Shown: one piece after another, positions 36,692-46,629 of the stretch
Numbering within the stretch: the stretch's first letter is position 1
How the letters are laid out: the number at the start of each line of letters is the position of its first letter
From: Mycoplasmatota bacterium
GTDB lineage: Bacteria; Bacillota_I; Bacilli_A; Izemoplasmatales; Hujiaoplasmataceae
DNA: 64,000 nt
Reading direction: 5' to 3'
NCBI GenBank assembly: GCA_018622675.1
Contig: CP076020.1
Span: 434,001-498,000 of the forward strand
Made by a program: the position numbers and the translations under genes
The notes under the pieces: model-generated
The model's input: only the letters and a program-made list of their open reading frames with translations
Database searches by the model: none
Told to the model about the DNA's origin: nothing

Positions 36692-38044
36692 ATGAATTGG
36701 TTAGACATTGCGAAAAATTATGAAGATGAATATATCCGCATTGTAAAAGAAGTATTAAAAATTCCAACAGTTTTAAAAAAATATACACCAGAAAATAAGG
36801 AAGCTCCTTTTGGTGATGATATTAGAAAATCTTTGGATTACATGCTTGATTTAGGTGTGAAGGATGGTTTTAAAGTAAAGAATATTGATAATTACGCCGG
36901 GCATATTGAAATCGGTGATGGTGAAGAGGTTTTAGGCGTTTTAGGACATCTTGACGTTGTTCCTGCTGGTGGAAAATGGAATAATCCTCCTTTTTCTGCT
37001 TTTGAGGAAGATGGCAAAATTTATGCGCGTGGTGCAATGGACGATAAAGGTCCAACAATAGCGGCATATATAGCCTTAAAAATGATCAAAGATCAAGGTA
37101 TTAAGTTAAACAAAAAAGTAAGACTTATTCTTGGTTGTGATGAAGAATCTGGTATGCGTGGCATTAAACGATATTTAGAAAAGGAACAGATGCCTGATTT
37201 GGGATTTGCTCCGGATGCTGAATTCCCTTTGATTTATGCTGAAAAAGGAATCTATGCTTTTACATACAATGGGAATGTAACTGATAAACTTTTATTATCG
37301 CTTGAATCAGGAGATCGTTTTAATGTCGTTCCTGATCAATGTGTAGCTAAATTGTCAGAGAATAGAGAAAAAGAATTCATGAAGTTTTTAAAAGATCATA
37401 AATTACAAGGTGAAATAAAAGGTGACGAATATATAGTATATGGTAAAAATGCACATGCAGCATGGCCACACCTTGGAGTAAATGCTATTTCATTAATGGT
37501 GAAATTTCTTGTTAAACAAACGAATAATCCTTTCATTAATATGTTAAATAAATACTTAACTGATGATCATTTAGGAAAAAAATTAGATATTAATATCCAT
37601 GACAAGGAAATGGATGATTTAACTTTAAATTTAGCATTTGTTCATTATGATGGAAAATCCGTTGAAATTGGCGTAAATATACGTTATCCGAAAAATTATA
37701 ACTTTGATGAAGGCGAAAAGAAAATCATTAAATCAGGGAAAGAGTTTGCCTTAAACTATATGATAGATTCAAATTCAAAACCTCATTATGTTTCACCTGA
37801 AGATGAGTTGGTCAAAGCTTTACATGAATCTTATATAAAATACACAAATGATACAGAGAGTAAAATTATGAGTATAGGAGGCGGTACATATTCAAGAATG
37901 TTGAAAAAAGCAGTTGCTTTTGGACCAGCGCTTCCTGGCGATGAGGACTTAGCTCATCAGCCTAATGAATATTTAAATATCAAAGATATGATGAACGCAG
38001 TGGCTATTTATGCAGAAGGAATTGTAAGACTGGCGGGAGAATAA
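36692..38044 (+). CDS. pepV: Dipeptidase PepV (M20 family)
   Basis: 450 aa. It hydrolyses dipeptides in the cytoplasm with two zinc ions. LGHLDVVPAG (His, Asp), RGAMDDKGP, GCDEESG and PDAEFP carry the metal ligands and catalytic Glu, and IGGGTYSR and the C-terminal histidine region complete the site. I chose the ATG at 36692 (MNWLDIAK, as in known PepV); a GTG at 36683 is poorly placed. It heads a run with trmB and an M42 aminopeptidase, suiting peptide use in an amino-acid fermenter. Confidence 0.93.
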   Translation: MNWLDIAKNYEDEYIRIVKEVLKIPTVLKKYTPENKEAPFGDDIRKSLDYMLDLGVKDGFKVKNIDNYAGHIEIGDGEEVLGVLGHLDVVPAGGKWNNPPFSAFEEDGKIYARGAMDDKGPTIAAYIALKMIKDQGIKLNKKVRLILGCDEESGMRGIKRYLEKEQMPDLGFAPDAEFPLIYAEKGIYAFTYNGNVTDKLLLSLESGDRFNVVPDQCVAKLSENREKEFMKFLKDHKLQGEIKGDEYIVYGKNAHAAWPHLGVNAISLMVKFLVKQTNNPFINMLNKYLTDDHLGKKLDINIHDKEMDDLTLNLAFVHYDGKSVEIGVNIRYPKNYNFDEGEKKIIKSGKEFALNYMIDSNSKPHYVSPEDELVKALHESYIKYTNDTESKIMSIGGGTYSRMLKKAVAFGPALPGDEDLAHQPNEYLNIKDMMNAVAIYAEGIVRLAGE

Positions 38045-38045
38045 T

Positions 38046-38693
38046 ATGCGATTAAGAAACGTAAAATACGCGAAAGAATTAATCCATTCTTATCCGGGTT
38101 ATGTTATTTTAAAACCTAAAAATCATAAGTCGAAATGGCAAGAACTTTTTGAAAATAATCATCCAGTAGAAGTAGAAATAGGGTGTGGTAAGGGTAAATT
38201 TATTTATGAAAAAGCACTCAATAATCCTCACATAAATTATATAGGAATTGAAAAATTTGATTCTGTAATTGTAAGAGCTTTGGAAAAACTAATTTTAGAA
38301 CCACTTGATAATTTAAAATTAGTTAGATTTGATGCGACACATATTACAGATATATTTGAAGAAAATGAAGTTGATAAATTATATTTGAATTTTTCTGATC
38401 CGTGGCCAAAAAATAGACATGAGAAAAGAAGACTTACTTCGCCAAGGTTTTTAAAGAGATATCATCAAATTTTAAAAGATAATTCAATGATAGAAATGAA
38501 AACAGACAATTATGCTTTATTTGAGTATTCTTTAATGTCATTTAATCATTCTGATTTCATAAGGATAATTGACTTATCATTGGACCTATATAAAAACTTA
38601 CCTTCATCAAATATACAAACTGAATTTGAAATGAAATTTGTAGAAGAGAATAAAACAATATATTATTTAAAAGCAAAACTTAAAAGGAGTTAA
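38046..38693 (+). CDS. trmB: tRNA (guanine46-N7)-methyltransferase
   Basis: 215 aa. SAM site VEIGCGKGKFIYEKA, and the diagnostic SDPWPKNRHEKRRL near residue 120. It forms m7G46 in the tRNA variable loop. It starts one base after pepV, with GGGAG in the pepV end as ribosome binding site. Confidence 0.96.
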   Translation: MRLRNVKYAKELIHSYPGYVILKPKNHKSKWQELFENNHPVEVEIGCGKGKFIYEKALNNPHINYIGIEKFDSVIVRALEKLILEPLDNLKLVRFDATHITDIFEENEVDKLYLNFSDPWPKNRHEKRRLTSPRFLKRYHQILKDNSMIEMKTDNYALFEYSLMSFNHSDFIRIIDLSLDLYKNLPSSNIQTEFEMKFVEENKTIYYLKAKLKRS

Positions 38694-38696
38694 TGA

Positions 38697-39761
38697 ATGA
38701 AAAAATTTTATAAAGACTTAGTAGAATTACCTGGCGTTTCAAGTCACGAAAAATATGTAAGACAATATATGAGACAGCATTTAGAAAAATTAACAGAAGA
38801 AATTATTGAAGATAATTTAGGTTCAATTTTTGGTGGTATAAACCTTAAATCAGATGGACCAACTGTTATGTTAGCTGGACATATGGATGAGATTGGGGCA
38901 ATGGTTAAGGGCATTAATAAAAATGGTACAATTAAAATGATGGCTATTGGTGGTATTAGCCCACAAGTAGTCGTTTCTCAACACATGAACATTGTAAGAG
39001 CTGATGGATCTTTCGTTCCAGGAGTTGTTGGGGCAAAACCACCTCATCTTTTAAGAGATAAGTCTAATAAACAAGTTTCTAGTTTTGATGATTTTCACTT
39101 AGACATTGGTGCTGATAATGATGAACACGCTAAAGAACTTGGAATTAAAATAGGCCAACAAATTGTTTTTGAAAATGATTATAAAGAATCTATTGATGGA
39201 AAAAAAATATTTTCAAAAGCATGGGATAATAGATTTGGTTCAGCTATGGCATTAGATATTTTAGAAGATGTAGATAGAGATAAACTAAAATGTAAATTTA
39301 TAGCAGGTGCTAATGTTCAAGAAGAAGTTGGATTAAGAGGGGCTATTACATCTACTTATACAGTTAATCCAGATCTATTTATTGCTGTAGATTGCTCTCC
39401 ATGTGCTGATACTTTTGAAAAAACAGAAGTTGGTGGAACATTAGGTGATGGCTTTTTAATTCGCTTTTATGATCCAAGAGCTTTAATGCATCAAGGGGCA
39501 AAAAAATTCATTGAAGAATTAGCCGAAGAAAATAATATTAAATTTCAATACTATAGTTCTTTAGGTGGAACTGATGCAGCAGCTGCACAGTTATCACGAG
39601 GAGGGACTATCGCATGCACTATTGGTATGCCAGCAAGATATATCCATTCAACAACATCTATGATTCATAAAGATGATTATAAAGCTGTAAAAGCGATTAT
39701 TTTAAAAATGCTAGAAGTCATCGATTGGAATGTAATAAAAGAAATTAAAGCAAATGTATAA
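38697..39761 (+). CDS. M42 family metallo-aminopeptidase
   Basis: 354 aa. Co/Zn-dependent, usually a dodecameric cytoplasmic aminopeptidase (PepA/FrvX/YtoP type). AGHMDEIGAMV, AWDNRFGS (bridging Asp), QEEVGLRGA (general base and metal Glu), VDCSPCADT and HSTTSMIHKDD give the full metal and catalytic set. GGAG precedes the ATG, directly after trmB. Residue preference (glutamyl, lysyl or leucyl) is not evident. Confidence 0.93.
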   Translation: MKKFYKDLVELPGVSSHEKYVRQYMRQHLEKLTEEIIEDNLGSIFGGINLKSDGPTVMLAGHMDEIGAMVKGINKNGTIKMMAIGGISPQVVVSQHMNIVRADGSFVPGVVGAKPPHLLRDKSNKQVSSFDDFHLDIGADNDEHAKELGIKIGQQIVFENDYKESIDGKKIFSKAWDNRFGSAMALDILEDVDRDKLKCKFIAGANVQEEVGLRGAITSTYTVNPDLFIAVDCSPCADTFEKTEVGGTLGDGFLIRFYDPRALMHQGAKKFIEELAEENNIKFQYYSSLGGTDAAAAQLSRGGTIACTIGMPARYIHSTTSMIHKDDYKAVKAIILKMLEVIDWNVIKEIKANV

Positions 39762-39787
39762 TTAAATTTATATAAATTAGTACTTAT

Positions 39788-39805
39788 GAGACCACTTTAA
39801 GTGGC
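39788..39805 (+). repeat. Short inverted repeat upstream of panT
   Basis: CCACTT-T-AAGTGG (39793-39805, approximate) lies between the M42 gene and the panT ribosome binding site. There is no T-run; it may be a weak operator or hairpin. Confidence 0.3.
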
Positions 39806-39821
39806 TTGGAAAGGAAAAGAA

Positions 39822-40526
39822 ATGAAAAAAGAAAAAGAAGTATTAACACAACGCGAAAAAACGCGTAAAATGACAATTTTAGCAATGTTTATTGCAATTA
39901 TTGTTGTAATGGGTATGGTCCCATTTTTAGGGTTTATTCCCTTATTTGGATTGTCTTTTCAAATTATAACTATACCAGTTATTATTGGAGCGGTTATACT
40001 TGGAAGAAAAGCAGGAGTTATTTTAGGACTAACTTTTGGGGTAGTATCATTAATTCGTGGAGCAATGAGTGGAGGATTTGATTTCTTATTTGTTTTACCA
40101 TGGATTTCGATTTTACCAAGAGTAATTTTTGGCTTTATTATATATGATGTATTCAAGTTCTACAAAAAAATCATCAATAAAAGGATTATTGCTTTGGCAT
40201 TAGGCTTTTTAACTGTATCAGTTATTCATACATTGTTAGTTGTGCCTATGATTGCTACAGGTTTTCCAATTGTATTCGAATCTCCAAATATTTACAATGG
40301 TATTTTAAGCGGAGAATATGGTGAATCAACTATTGACGGAATTGCTAATTTACAAGCATTTAGAGATATTATGAAATGGATTTTAGGTGTATTAGTTACA
40401 AATGGTATTGGTGAAGCCATATTGGCTATGCTGATTGGTTCAGTAGTTACCGATAGACTAATTGCTTATTTAACTAACAATAACCAAGCGATACTACGTG
40501 GAGGAGTTTATGAAGATAGCAATTGA
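39822..40526 (+). CDS. panT: ECF transporter S component, probable pantothenate transporter
   Basis: 234 aa with about six membrane segments and the small-residue helices typical of ECF S components (KMTILAMFIAIIVVMG; GAVILGRKAGVILGLTFG). S components bind the vitamin and share an EcfA/A'/T module encoded elsewhere. Pantothenate is inferred because the gene overlaps coaX, pantothenate kinase, by 17 bases. I chose the ATG at 39822 with AAAGGA 7 bases upstream; a GTG at 39801 is unlikely. Confidence 0.75.
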   Translation: MKKEKEVLTQREKTRKMTILAMFIAIIVVMGMVPFLGFIPLFGLSFQIITIPVIIGAVILGRKAGVILGLTFGVVSLIRGAMSGGFDFLFVLPWISILPRVIFGFIIYDVFKFYKKIINKRIIALALGFLTVSVIHTLLVVPMIATGFPIVFESPNIYNGILSGEYGESTIDGIANLQAFRDIMKWILGVLVTNGIGEAILAMLIGSVVTDRLIAYLTNNNQAILRGGVYEDSN

Positions 40527-41259
40527 TATAGGTAATACAACAATAGCAATAGGTTTATCGAAAGAAGGAGATTCCATAGATAAATTATATCGAATTAATA
40601 CGGATAAAAATAAATCTTCTGATGAATATTCTATGATTTTAAATGACTATATTAAGGAATGTGATCAAGCAATCATTTCTTCTGTAGTTCCAGAAATAAA
40701 TGAAGGTTTTAGAGAATATTTTTTAAACCATTTTAATGTGGTTCCTCTTTTTGTTGGACAAGGCGTAAAAACTGGGATAAAAATCAACTCAGATAATCCA
40801 AAGGAAGTAGGCGCTGATTTAATTGGTAATACTGTGGGAGCTACAACTATTTACGATGAAACTTGTTTGATCATAGATTTAGGAACAGCAACAACATTTA
40901 CTTATATTCAGGATAAAACGTTAAAGGGAGTTGCGATTGCTACTGGCTTAACGACCAGTAAAAATGCCTTATTTTCAATGACATCTTTGTTACCACAAGT
41001 TGAATTACAAGCACCTAAAAAAGCATTAGGTAAAAATTCTGTTGATGCATTTAAATCGGGACTAGTTTATGGTCATGCATCAATGATTGATGGTATGATT
41101 AAAAGAGTTAAAGATGAAGTTAAGCGCGATAAATTGACAGTAATCATGACAGGTGGCCATGCTAGAATAGTTCATGAACTTTGTAAAGAAGATATTACAA
41201 GAGATGATTTATTAATACTTAAAGGTTTATTATTCATATTGAAGAAGAACATAAAATAA
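40510..41259 (+). CDS. coaX: Type III pantothenate kinase
   Basis: 249 aa. It phosphorylates pantothenate, the first step of CoA synthesis. IAIDIGNTTIAIGL at the N-terminus, VGADLIGNTVGA, IDLGTATTFTYI and IMTGGHARIV are the ASKHA motifs of CoaX. ATG at 40510 follows GGAGGAG; a GTG at 40498 has no ribosome binding site. The last CoA step, coaE, lies at 44787. Confidence 0.95.
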   Translation: MKIAIDIGNTTIAIGLSKEGDSIDKLYRINTDKNKSSDEYSMILNDYIKECDQAIISSVVPEINEGFREYFLNHFNVVPLFVGQGVKTGIKINSDNPKEVGADLIGNTVGATTIYDETCLIIDLGTATTFTYIQDKTLKGVAIATGLTTSKNALFSMTSLLPQVELQAPKKALGKNSVDAFKSGLVYGHASMIDGMIKRVKDEVKRDKLTVIMTGGHARIVHELCKEDITRDDLLILKGLLFILKKNIK

Positions 41260-41272
41260 AATATTAGCGAAT

Positions 41273-41300
41273 AAAATGCACTTGAAGAAGTGCATTTTCT
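41273..41300 (+). terminator. Terminator of coaX unit
   Basis: AAAATGCACTT (41273-41283) pairs with AAGTGCATTTT (41288-41298), loop GAAG. The U-run is short. Confidence 0.7.
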
Positions 41301-41309
41301 ATATATATA

Positions 41310-41318
41310 TGTTAAAAT
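41310..41318 (+). promoter_or_regulatory. Extended -10 of the polA operon
   Basis: TGTTAAAAT about 24 bases before the polA ATG; no good -35. Confidence 0.45.
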
Positions 41319-41341
41319 AAATGAGTTAAAGAGGTGGACTA

Positions 41342-43960
41342 ATGAAAAAGAAATTATTATTAATTGATGCTAGTAATTTATTATTCAGATCATATTATGC
41401 AACAGCTTACTCAGGAAATCTAATGAAAACCAAGGATGGGAAATACACCAATGGAATTTATGGTTTTGTTAGAGCAATGAATACGCTTTTGAAACGTGAT
41501 TATACTCATATTATTGTAGCTTTAGATTCAATAGGTAAAACACATCGACATGAAATTTACGAAGACTATAAAGGTACTAGACAAGATACACCGGCAGAAT
41601 TAAAAGAACAATTTCCTTATATGGAGGATTTTTTAGATGCTGCAGGAGTTTATTGTTATAGAAAAGAATCATATGAAGCTGATGATGTTATAGGTTATGC
41701 TGCTAAACATTTTAAAAGCGATTTTGATGAAGTGATGATATATAGTAATGATCAAGATCTCATGCAGTTAATTGATGATAATGTATTTCAACTTATATCA
41801 AAAAAAGGTCTATCTGAAATAGATATTATGAATAAAGAATCATTGTATGAAAAAATGAGTTTATCACCTGAACAAATTCCTGATTATAAGGGTTTAGTTG
41901 GAGATAGTTCAGATAATATTCCAGGAATCAAAGGTGTGGGCAAAAAAACAGCAGAAAAATTATTAAAAGAGTACCATACAATCGAAAATATAATAAAAAA
42001 TATTCCTAATTTAAAAGGCAAACTAAAAGAAAGAATTGAAGATAATCAAGAAATCGCAATGTTCTCTAAAAAATTAGCGACTATTGAGTGTGAATTTGAT
42101 AATCAAATAGATATTAATAAAGCTGAATATAAAGGAATGGATTTAGAAAAATTAAGAAATTTCTATCAAGAAATGGGTTTTAGATCTTTCCTAAATCAAA
42201 TTAATAAAGATAAAAAAGTTGAGTCTTATGATTATAAAAAACTAAACCAAGATGATTTAAAAAAATTAGATTTTTCAAATGGATACTTATTTTTAGAAAC
42301 ATATGGTGATAATTATCATACAGCTGATAAACTTGGTTTTGGTTTAATCATCAATAGTAAAACGTTTTTTATTGATTATGATGATGCTATTCATTCAAAA
42401 GCATTTATTGAATGGTTAGAGACAGACAAATATGAGAAGTATGTTTACGATTATAAGAAATTAAAAGTCATCCTTCTTTGGGATGGAATCGATCTTTCAG
42501 GTGTTCAGTTTGATTTATTATTAGCAGCTTATTTAATAGATGCTAACATTAACCAAGATGACTTCTCTGCGGTTGCTAGGTCCTTAGATCATGATGATGT
42601 TCTATCAGATGACTTGATATATGGTAGAGGTGCAAAAAAAGCTATTCCAGAAGAAAATAGGTATATTAAACACATAATTACTAAAGTAAAGGCAGTTAAG
42701 ATTTTACATCAAGCTTCAATGAAGAAAATACTCGATAATAATCAAAACAAATTATTGAACGATATAGAAATGCCTTTAGCTGAGACTCTGGCATATATGG
42801 AATATCAAGGTATTCAAGTTGATGAAGTACAACTTAATGATTTTGGTGAAAATTTAGATGATCATTTATCTACATTAGAAAAAGAAATTTATAAGGATGC
42901 CGATGAAGAATTTAATATAAATTCACCAAAACAATTAAGCGAGATATTATTTGAAAAATTAAATTTACCTGCTAAGAAAAAAACTAAAAGTGGGTATTCT
43001 ACTGATATCTCTGTTTTAAATAAGTTAAAAAACATCCATCCTATTATTAATAAAATAATTGATTATAGGACCTATTCTAAATTAAAATCAACTTACTTTG
43101 AAGGTTTACTAAATGCTTTGAAATTAAAATCCGACCATAAAATTCATACTATTTATCAGCAAGCCTTAACAAAAACAGGAAGACTATCTTCAAAAGAACC
43201 TAATTTACAAAATCTTCCTATTAGAACAGATGTAGGTAGAGAACTAAGAAAAGTTTTTGTAGGTGAAGATAATCATCAATTATTATCACTTGATTATTCT
43301 CAAATTGAATTGAGGGTTGTTGCTGAATTAGCCAATGTAAAAAATCTTAAACAAGCATTTAAAGATGATAAAGATATTCATTATGAAACAGCAAAGAAAA
43401 TATTTAATAAAGATGAAATTTCTGATAATGAAAGGTCTGTAGCTAAAGCAATAAACTTTAGTATCATTTATGGAAAAACAACTTGGGGTTTGTCTGAAGA
43501 ACTGGGTATATCTCCTAAAGAAGCAGAAAAATTCATTAGTAGTTATTTTGAAACTTATCCTGAAATTAAAGACTATACAGACCAACAAATAGCTCAAGCA
43601 AAAGAACATGGTTATGTTGAAACAATGTTTAATAGAAAAACTTATATTCCTGAAATAAGTTCTAAAAATTATCAAACAAGAGAATTCGGGAAACGTATAG
43701 CCATGAATGCGCCTATTCAAGGATCAGCGGCGGACATATTAAAACTTGCTATGGTTAAAATTAGTCAAAAGTTTAAAACTGAAAAGATTAAATCAAAAAT
43801 AATACTTCAAATTCATGATGAAATTGTTTTAGATGTTTTAGAAGAAGAATTAGATAAAGTTATTGGTATTACTAAAAGTACAATGGAAAATATATTAGAT
43901 ATTGAAAGTAAATTAGTCGTGCATTACAGTCATGGACCTAGTTTATTTGAGGTTAAATAA
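41342..43960 (+). CDS. polA: DNA polymerase I
   Basis: 872 aa. The N-terminal 5'-3' exonuclease (LLIDASNLLFRS; SNDQDLMQL; the GDSSDNIPGIKGVGKKTAEKL helix-hairpin-helix) is intact. The middle 3'-5' exonuclease-like domain lacks the DxE metal motif (LFLETYGD), so proofreading is probably absent, as in other Bacillota PolI. The polymerase part has the SLDYSQIELRV motif, KAINFSIIYGKTTWGL, and QIHDEIVLDV. Its stop overlaps the mutM ATG (TAATG). The order polA-mutM-coaE-dnaB-dnaI-thrS is conserved in Bacillota. Confidence 0.97.
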   Translation: MKKKLLLIDASNLLFRSYYATAYSGNLMKTKDGKYTNGIYGFVRAMNTLLKRDYTHIIVALDSIGKTHRHEIYEDYKGTRQDTPAELKEQFPYMEDFLDAAGVYCYRKESYEADDVIGYAAKHFKSDFDEVMIYSNDQDLMQLIDDNVFQLISKKGLSEIDIMNKESLYEKMSLSPEQIPDYKGLVGDSSDNIPGIKGVGKKTAEKLLKEYHTIENIIKNIPNLKGKLKERIEDNQEIAMFSKKLATIECEFDNQIDINKAEYKGMDLEKLRNFYQEMGFRSFLNQINKDKKVESYDYKKLNQDDLKKLDFSNGYLFLETYGDNYHTADKLGFGLIINSKTFFIDYDDAIHSKAFIEWLETDKYEKYVYDYKKLKVILLWDGIDLSGVQFDLLLAAYLIDANINQDDFSAVARSLDHDDVLSDDLIYGRGAKKAIPEENRYIKHIITKVKAVKILHQASMKKILDNNQNKLLNDIEMPLAETLAYMEYQGIQVDEVQLNDFGENLDDHLSTLEKEIYKDADEEFNINSPKQLSEILFEKLNLPAKKKTKSGYSTDISVLNKLKNIHPIINKIIDYRTYSKLKSTYFEGLLNALKLKSDHKIHTIYQQALTKTGRLSSKEPNLQNLPIRTDVGRELRKVFVGEDNHQLLSLDYSQIELRVVAELANVKNLKQAFKDDKDIHYETAKKIFNKDEISDNERSVAKAINFSIIYGKTTWGLSEELGISPKEAEKFISSYFETYPEIKDYTDQQIAQAKEHGYVETMFNRKTYIPEISSKNYQTREFGKRIAMNAPIQGSAADILKLAMVKISQKFKTEKIKSKIILQIHDEIVLDVLEEELDKVIGITKSTMENILDIESKLVVHYSHGPSLFEVK

Positions 43961-44790
43961 TGCCTGAGCTACCTGAAGTTGAGACAGTTAGACAACAATT
44001 AAAGCCGCTCATTATAGGAAAAAAGATTGTTGATATTAGTATTATTTATGATAAAATAATTAAAATATCAAATGACGAATTTAAAAAAAAATTAATCCAC
44101 CAAACATTTCGCGACATATCTAGGTATGGAAAATATCTATTGTTTGAGTTAGATGATTATACACTTGTTTCTCATTTAAGAATGGAAGGTAAATATTATT
44201 TACGTCAATCAATCAATGAATTGACAAAACATGAGCATGTTGTTTTTCATTTATCTAATGATATGTATTTAACCTACCATGATTTTAGAAAATTTGGTAC
44301 AATGGAATTAGTTAAAAAAGGTGATGAGTTTTTACTTGATTCATTGAAAAAACTGGGGCCTGAGGTTAACGACACACAGTTGATTCCAGATAGGATATAT
44401 CCTAAAATAAAAAAGTCTTCAAGACCGATTAAGTCACTTTTACTTGATCAAAGCATCATGACAGGTTTAGGAAATATATATGTAGATGAAACATTATTTT
44501 TAGCAAAAATACACCCTGAAAAAAAAGGTCACCAATTATCTTTTGAAGAAGTTGAGTGTATATTAAAATCCGCTAAACAAGTGATTCAAAAAGCGATAGA
44601 TCTTGGCGGAACAACCATTAGGAGCTATCAGTCTACTCTAGGGGTTGATGGGCGTTTTCAAAATGAACTAAATGTGCATACTTTAGTAGGAAAAGCCTGT
44701 TCAGTTTGCCAAGAAGAAATCATAAAAATTAAGGTAGGTGGCAGAGGGACATACTTATGCCCTAACTGTCAACGAAAGGAGTCTTTATGA
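43960..44790 (+). CDS. mutM: Formamidopyrimidine-DNA glycosylase
   Basis: 276 aa. The catalytic N-terminus PELPEVETVR (Pro after Met, Glu), the lysine in GKYLLFEL, and a C-terminal zinc finger CSVCQEE...CPNCQ are all intact. It removes 8-oxoguanine and related lesions. Start ATG shares a base with the polA stop; GAGG is upstream. Confidence 0.97.
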   Translation: MPELPEVETVRQQLKPLIIGKKIVDISIIYDKIIKISNDEFKKKLIHQTFRDISRYGKYLLFELDDYTLVSHLRMEGKYYLRQSINELTKHEHVVFHLSNDMYLTYHDFRKFGTMELVKKGDEFLLDSLKKLGPEVNDTQLIPDRIYPKIKKSSRPIKSLLLDQSIMTGLGNIYVDETLFLAKIHPEKKGHQLSFEEVECILKSAKQVIQKAIDLGGTTIRSYQSTLGVDGRFQNELNVHTLVGKACSVCQEEIIKIKVGGRGTYLCPNCQRKESL

Positions 44791-45380
44791 AAGTTATAGG
44801 ATTAACTGGAGGTATTGCATCTGGAAAAACCCTAATTAGTGATTGGTTTGAGAAAACGGATGTCAAAGTTATTGATGCAGATAAAGTATATAAGGCTCTA
44901 ATCAAAACAGATCGTCATTTATATCAAGAAATTGTGGATTTATTTTCTTTAAATATAGAAGAAGATCAGACATTAGATTTTAAAAAATTAGCTAGAATTG
45001 TCTTTAATAACAAAGAAAAATTAAAAGAATTAAATGAGTTAACTCACCCTTATGTTATTAAAGAAATAGAACATTTAATAGAATATAATAAACTCAAAGG
45101 TGAATCTATATTGGTTTTAGACGTGCCGCTATTATATGAAGCGAAAATGGAAAAATATTGTGAAAAAATAATCTGTGTTTATGTTGATAGAGAAACTCAA
45201 ATCGATCGTTTAATGAAGCGCGGACATTTAGATAGAAAAGTCGCTATTCAGAGAATAGAGGCACAAATGAGTTTAGAAAAAAAGAAAGAATATGCTGATT
45301 ATGTCATTGATAATTCATCATCAAGAGATGATAGTTTTGAACAGTTCAAAATAATATTAGCTAAAATAAAATCAGAATGA
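44787..45380 (+). CDS. coaE: Dephospho-CoA kinase
   Basis: 197 aa. P-loop GLTGGIASGKTLIS at the N-terminus, VIDADKV and LDVPLLYEAKME are family motifs. It phosphorylates the 3' hydroxyl of dephospho-CoA, the last step of CoA synthesis. It overlaps mutM by 4 bases, with AAAGGAG upstream. Confidence 0.96.
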   Translation: MKVIGLTGGIASGKTLISDWFEKTDVKVIDADKVYKALIKTDRHLYQEIVDLFSLNIEEDQTLDFKKLARIVFNNKEKLKELNELTHPYVIKEIEHLIEYNKLKGESILVLDVPLLYEAKMEKYCEKIICVYVDRETQIDRLMKRGHLDRKVAIQRIEAQMSLEKKKEYADYVIDNSSSRDDSFEQFKIILAKIKSE

Positions 45381-45393
45381 TAGGAGTGAAATT

Positions 45394-46629
45394 TTGGAAC
45401 AAATAAAAAGAACAGATATTTTTATAGTGTCTTTAGAGGGTCTTTGCTCAATTGTTGATTATCAAGTTCTATCATTACTGTATCAACCCATTATTGGACA
45501 AAAAGCATTAACCTTATATCTAACATTATTAAATCTTGTTGACCGTCAAAATTTAATATCTGAAGAATATCTTCATTCTGATTTGGAATCATTATTAAAT
45601 ATGGACGTTTCTGATATAGAGAAAGAACGTTATAAATTAGAAGCTATTGGCCTTTTAGTAACGTTTTTTACTAGTGATTCATTCACTTATGAAATTAAGT
45701 TGCCTTTATCAGCTAGAAGCTTCGTTAATGATGGCATTTTAGGTGAGTATTTAATATCAAACATTACCAAAACTCGCTTTAAAAAAATCATTAAAATCTT
45801 CAAAGTTAAACAGGCCAACCAAAAACAAAAATACAATATTTCAAAAGCCTTTAATGAAGTTTTTCCTAATATAGAAAAAGCATATAAAAAAGATTATGAA
45901 ACATCTTTGTTATCTGGGAAAACACAGTCATTTAGAAGTTTGAATGGACATGATTTAGATTGGCGTTTTTTAAGAGATAGCATATCTAAAGAGATTTTAG
46001 ATATTAAAAAAATGACTGAAGCAATTAGAAATAAAATTAACCAATTAAGTTATGTCTATGTTTTAAATGAGTTAGAAATGAAAGAGATTATGATTAAATC
46101 AATTGATGATACTCATCAGTTGAACATTGAAGAACTTGCTAGAAATGCAAGAAACTATTTTGACAGAAGACAAGCAAGTCATTCTGAAAAGAAAGAAAAT
46201 CATAAAGTCATTTATCAAAATAAATCTAATAAAAAACCAGAGAGTTTGGAAGAATATTTTAGTAATATTTCTCCTAAACAACTTTTAGAGGAATTAAATG
46301 ATGGTATTGTTTTAACTTCAGATTTAAAAATTGCTGAAAGATTGCTAGATGAAGTAGGATTGGAAACTGGCGTCATTAATGTTTTGTTAGCACATGTCTA
46401 TAAACAAAAAGAAAACAAACTACCAGGCTATGCTTATTTTCAGAAAGTAGCCCTTAGTTGGAAACGAAATAAAATTAACTCAGTAGAAACAGCCTTGCAA
46501 TATATTAAACATATTGATGCAATGAAAAAAGATAAATCGAAAAAATCTTATTATAAAAAACCAGAAAAAACAGATGTTAATATTGAATGGTTAGATGAAT
46601 ATTTAAACCCTGAGGAGAATGAATCATGA
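45394..46629 (+). CDS. dnaB: Replication initiation/membrane attachment protein DnaB
   Basis: 411 aa. DnaB of Bacillota is a helicase-loading co-factor, not the helicase. The N-terminal winged helix region (YQVLSLLYQPIIGQKALTLY) and a DnaD-like C-terminal domain (SDLKIAERLLDEVGLETGVI to YAYFQKVALSWKRNKI) are visible. The start is TTG at 45394, with GGAG 7 bases upstream. It overlaps dnaI by 4 bases. nrdR, often found just before it, is absent. Confidence 0.9.
   Translation: MEQIKRTDIFIVSLEGLCSIVDYQVLSLLYQPIIGQKALTLYLTLLNLVDRQNLISEEYLHSDLESLLNMDVSDIEKERYKLEAIGLLVTFFTSDSFTYEIKLPLSARSFVNDGILGEYLISNITKTRFKKIIKIFKVKQANQKQKYNISKAFNEVFPNIEKAYKKDYETSLLSGKTQSFRSLNGHDLDWRFLRDSISKEILDIKKMTEAIRNKINQLSYVYVLNELEMKEIMIKSIDDTHQLNIEELARNARNYFDRRQASHSEKKENHKVIYQNKSNKKPESLEEYFSNISPKQLLEELNDGIVLTSDLKIAERLLDEVGLETGVINVLLAHVYKQKENKLPGYAYFQKVALSWKRNKINSVETALQYIKHIDAMKKDKSKKSYYKKPEKTDVNIEWLDEYLNPEENES

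Noticed and set aside
43328-43720. 130-codon minus-strand ORF inside polA
   Set aside because: Shadow of the conserved polymerase domain; Phe/Cys/Ile-rich nonsense composition.
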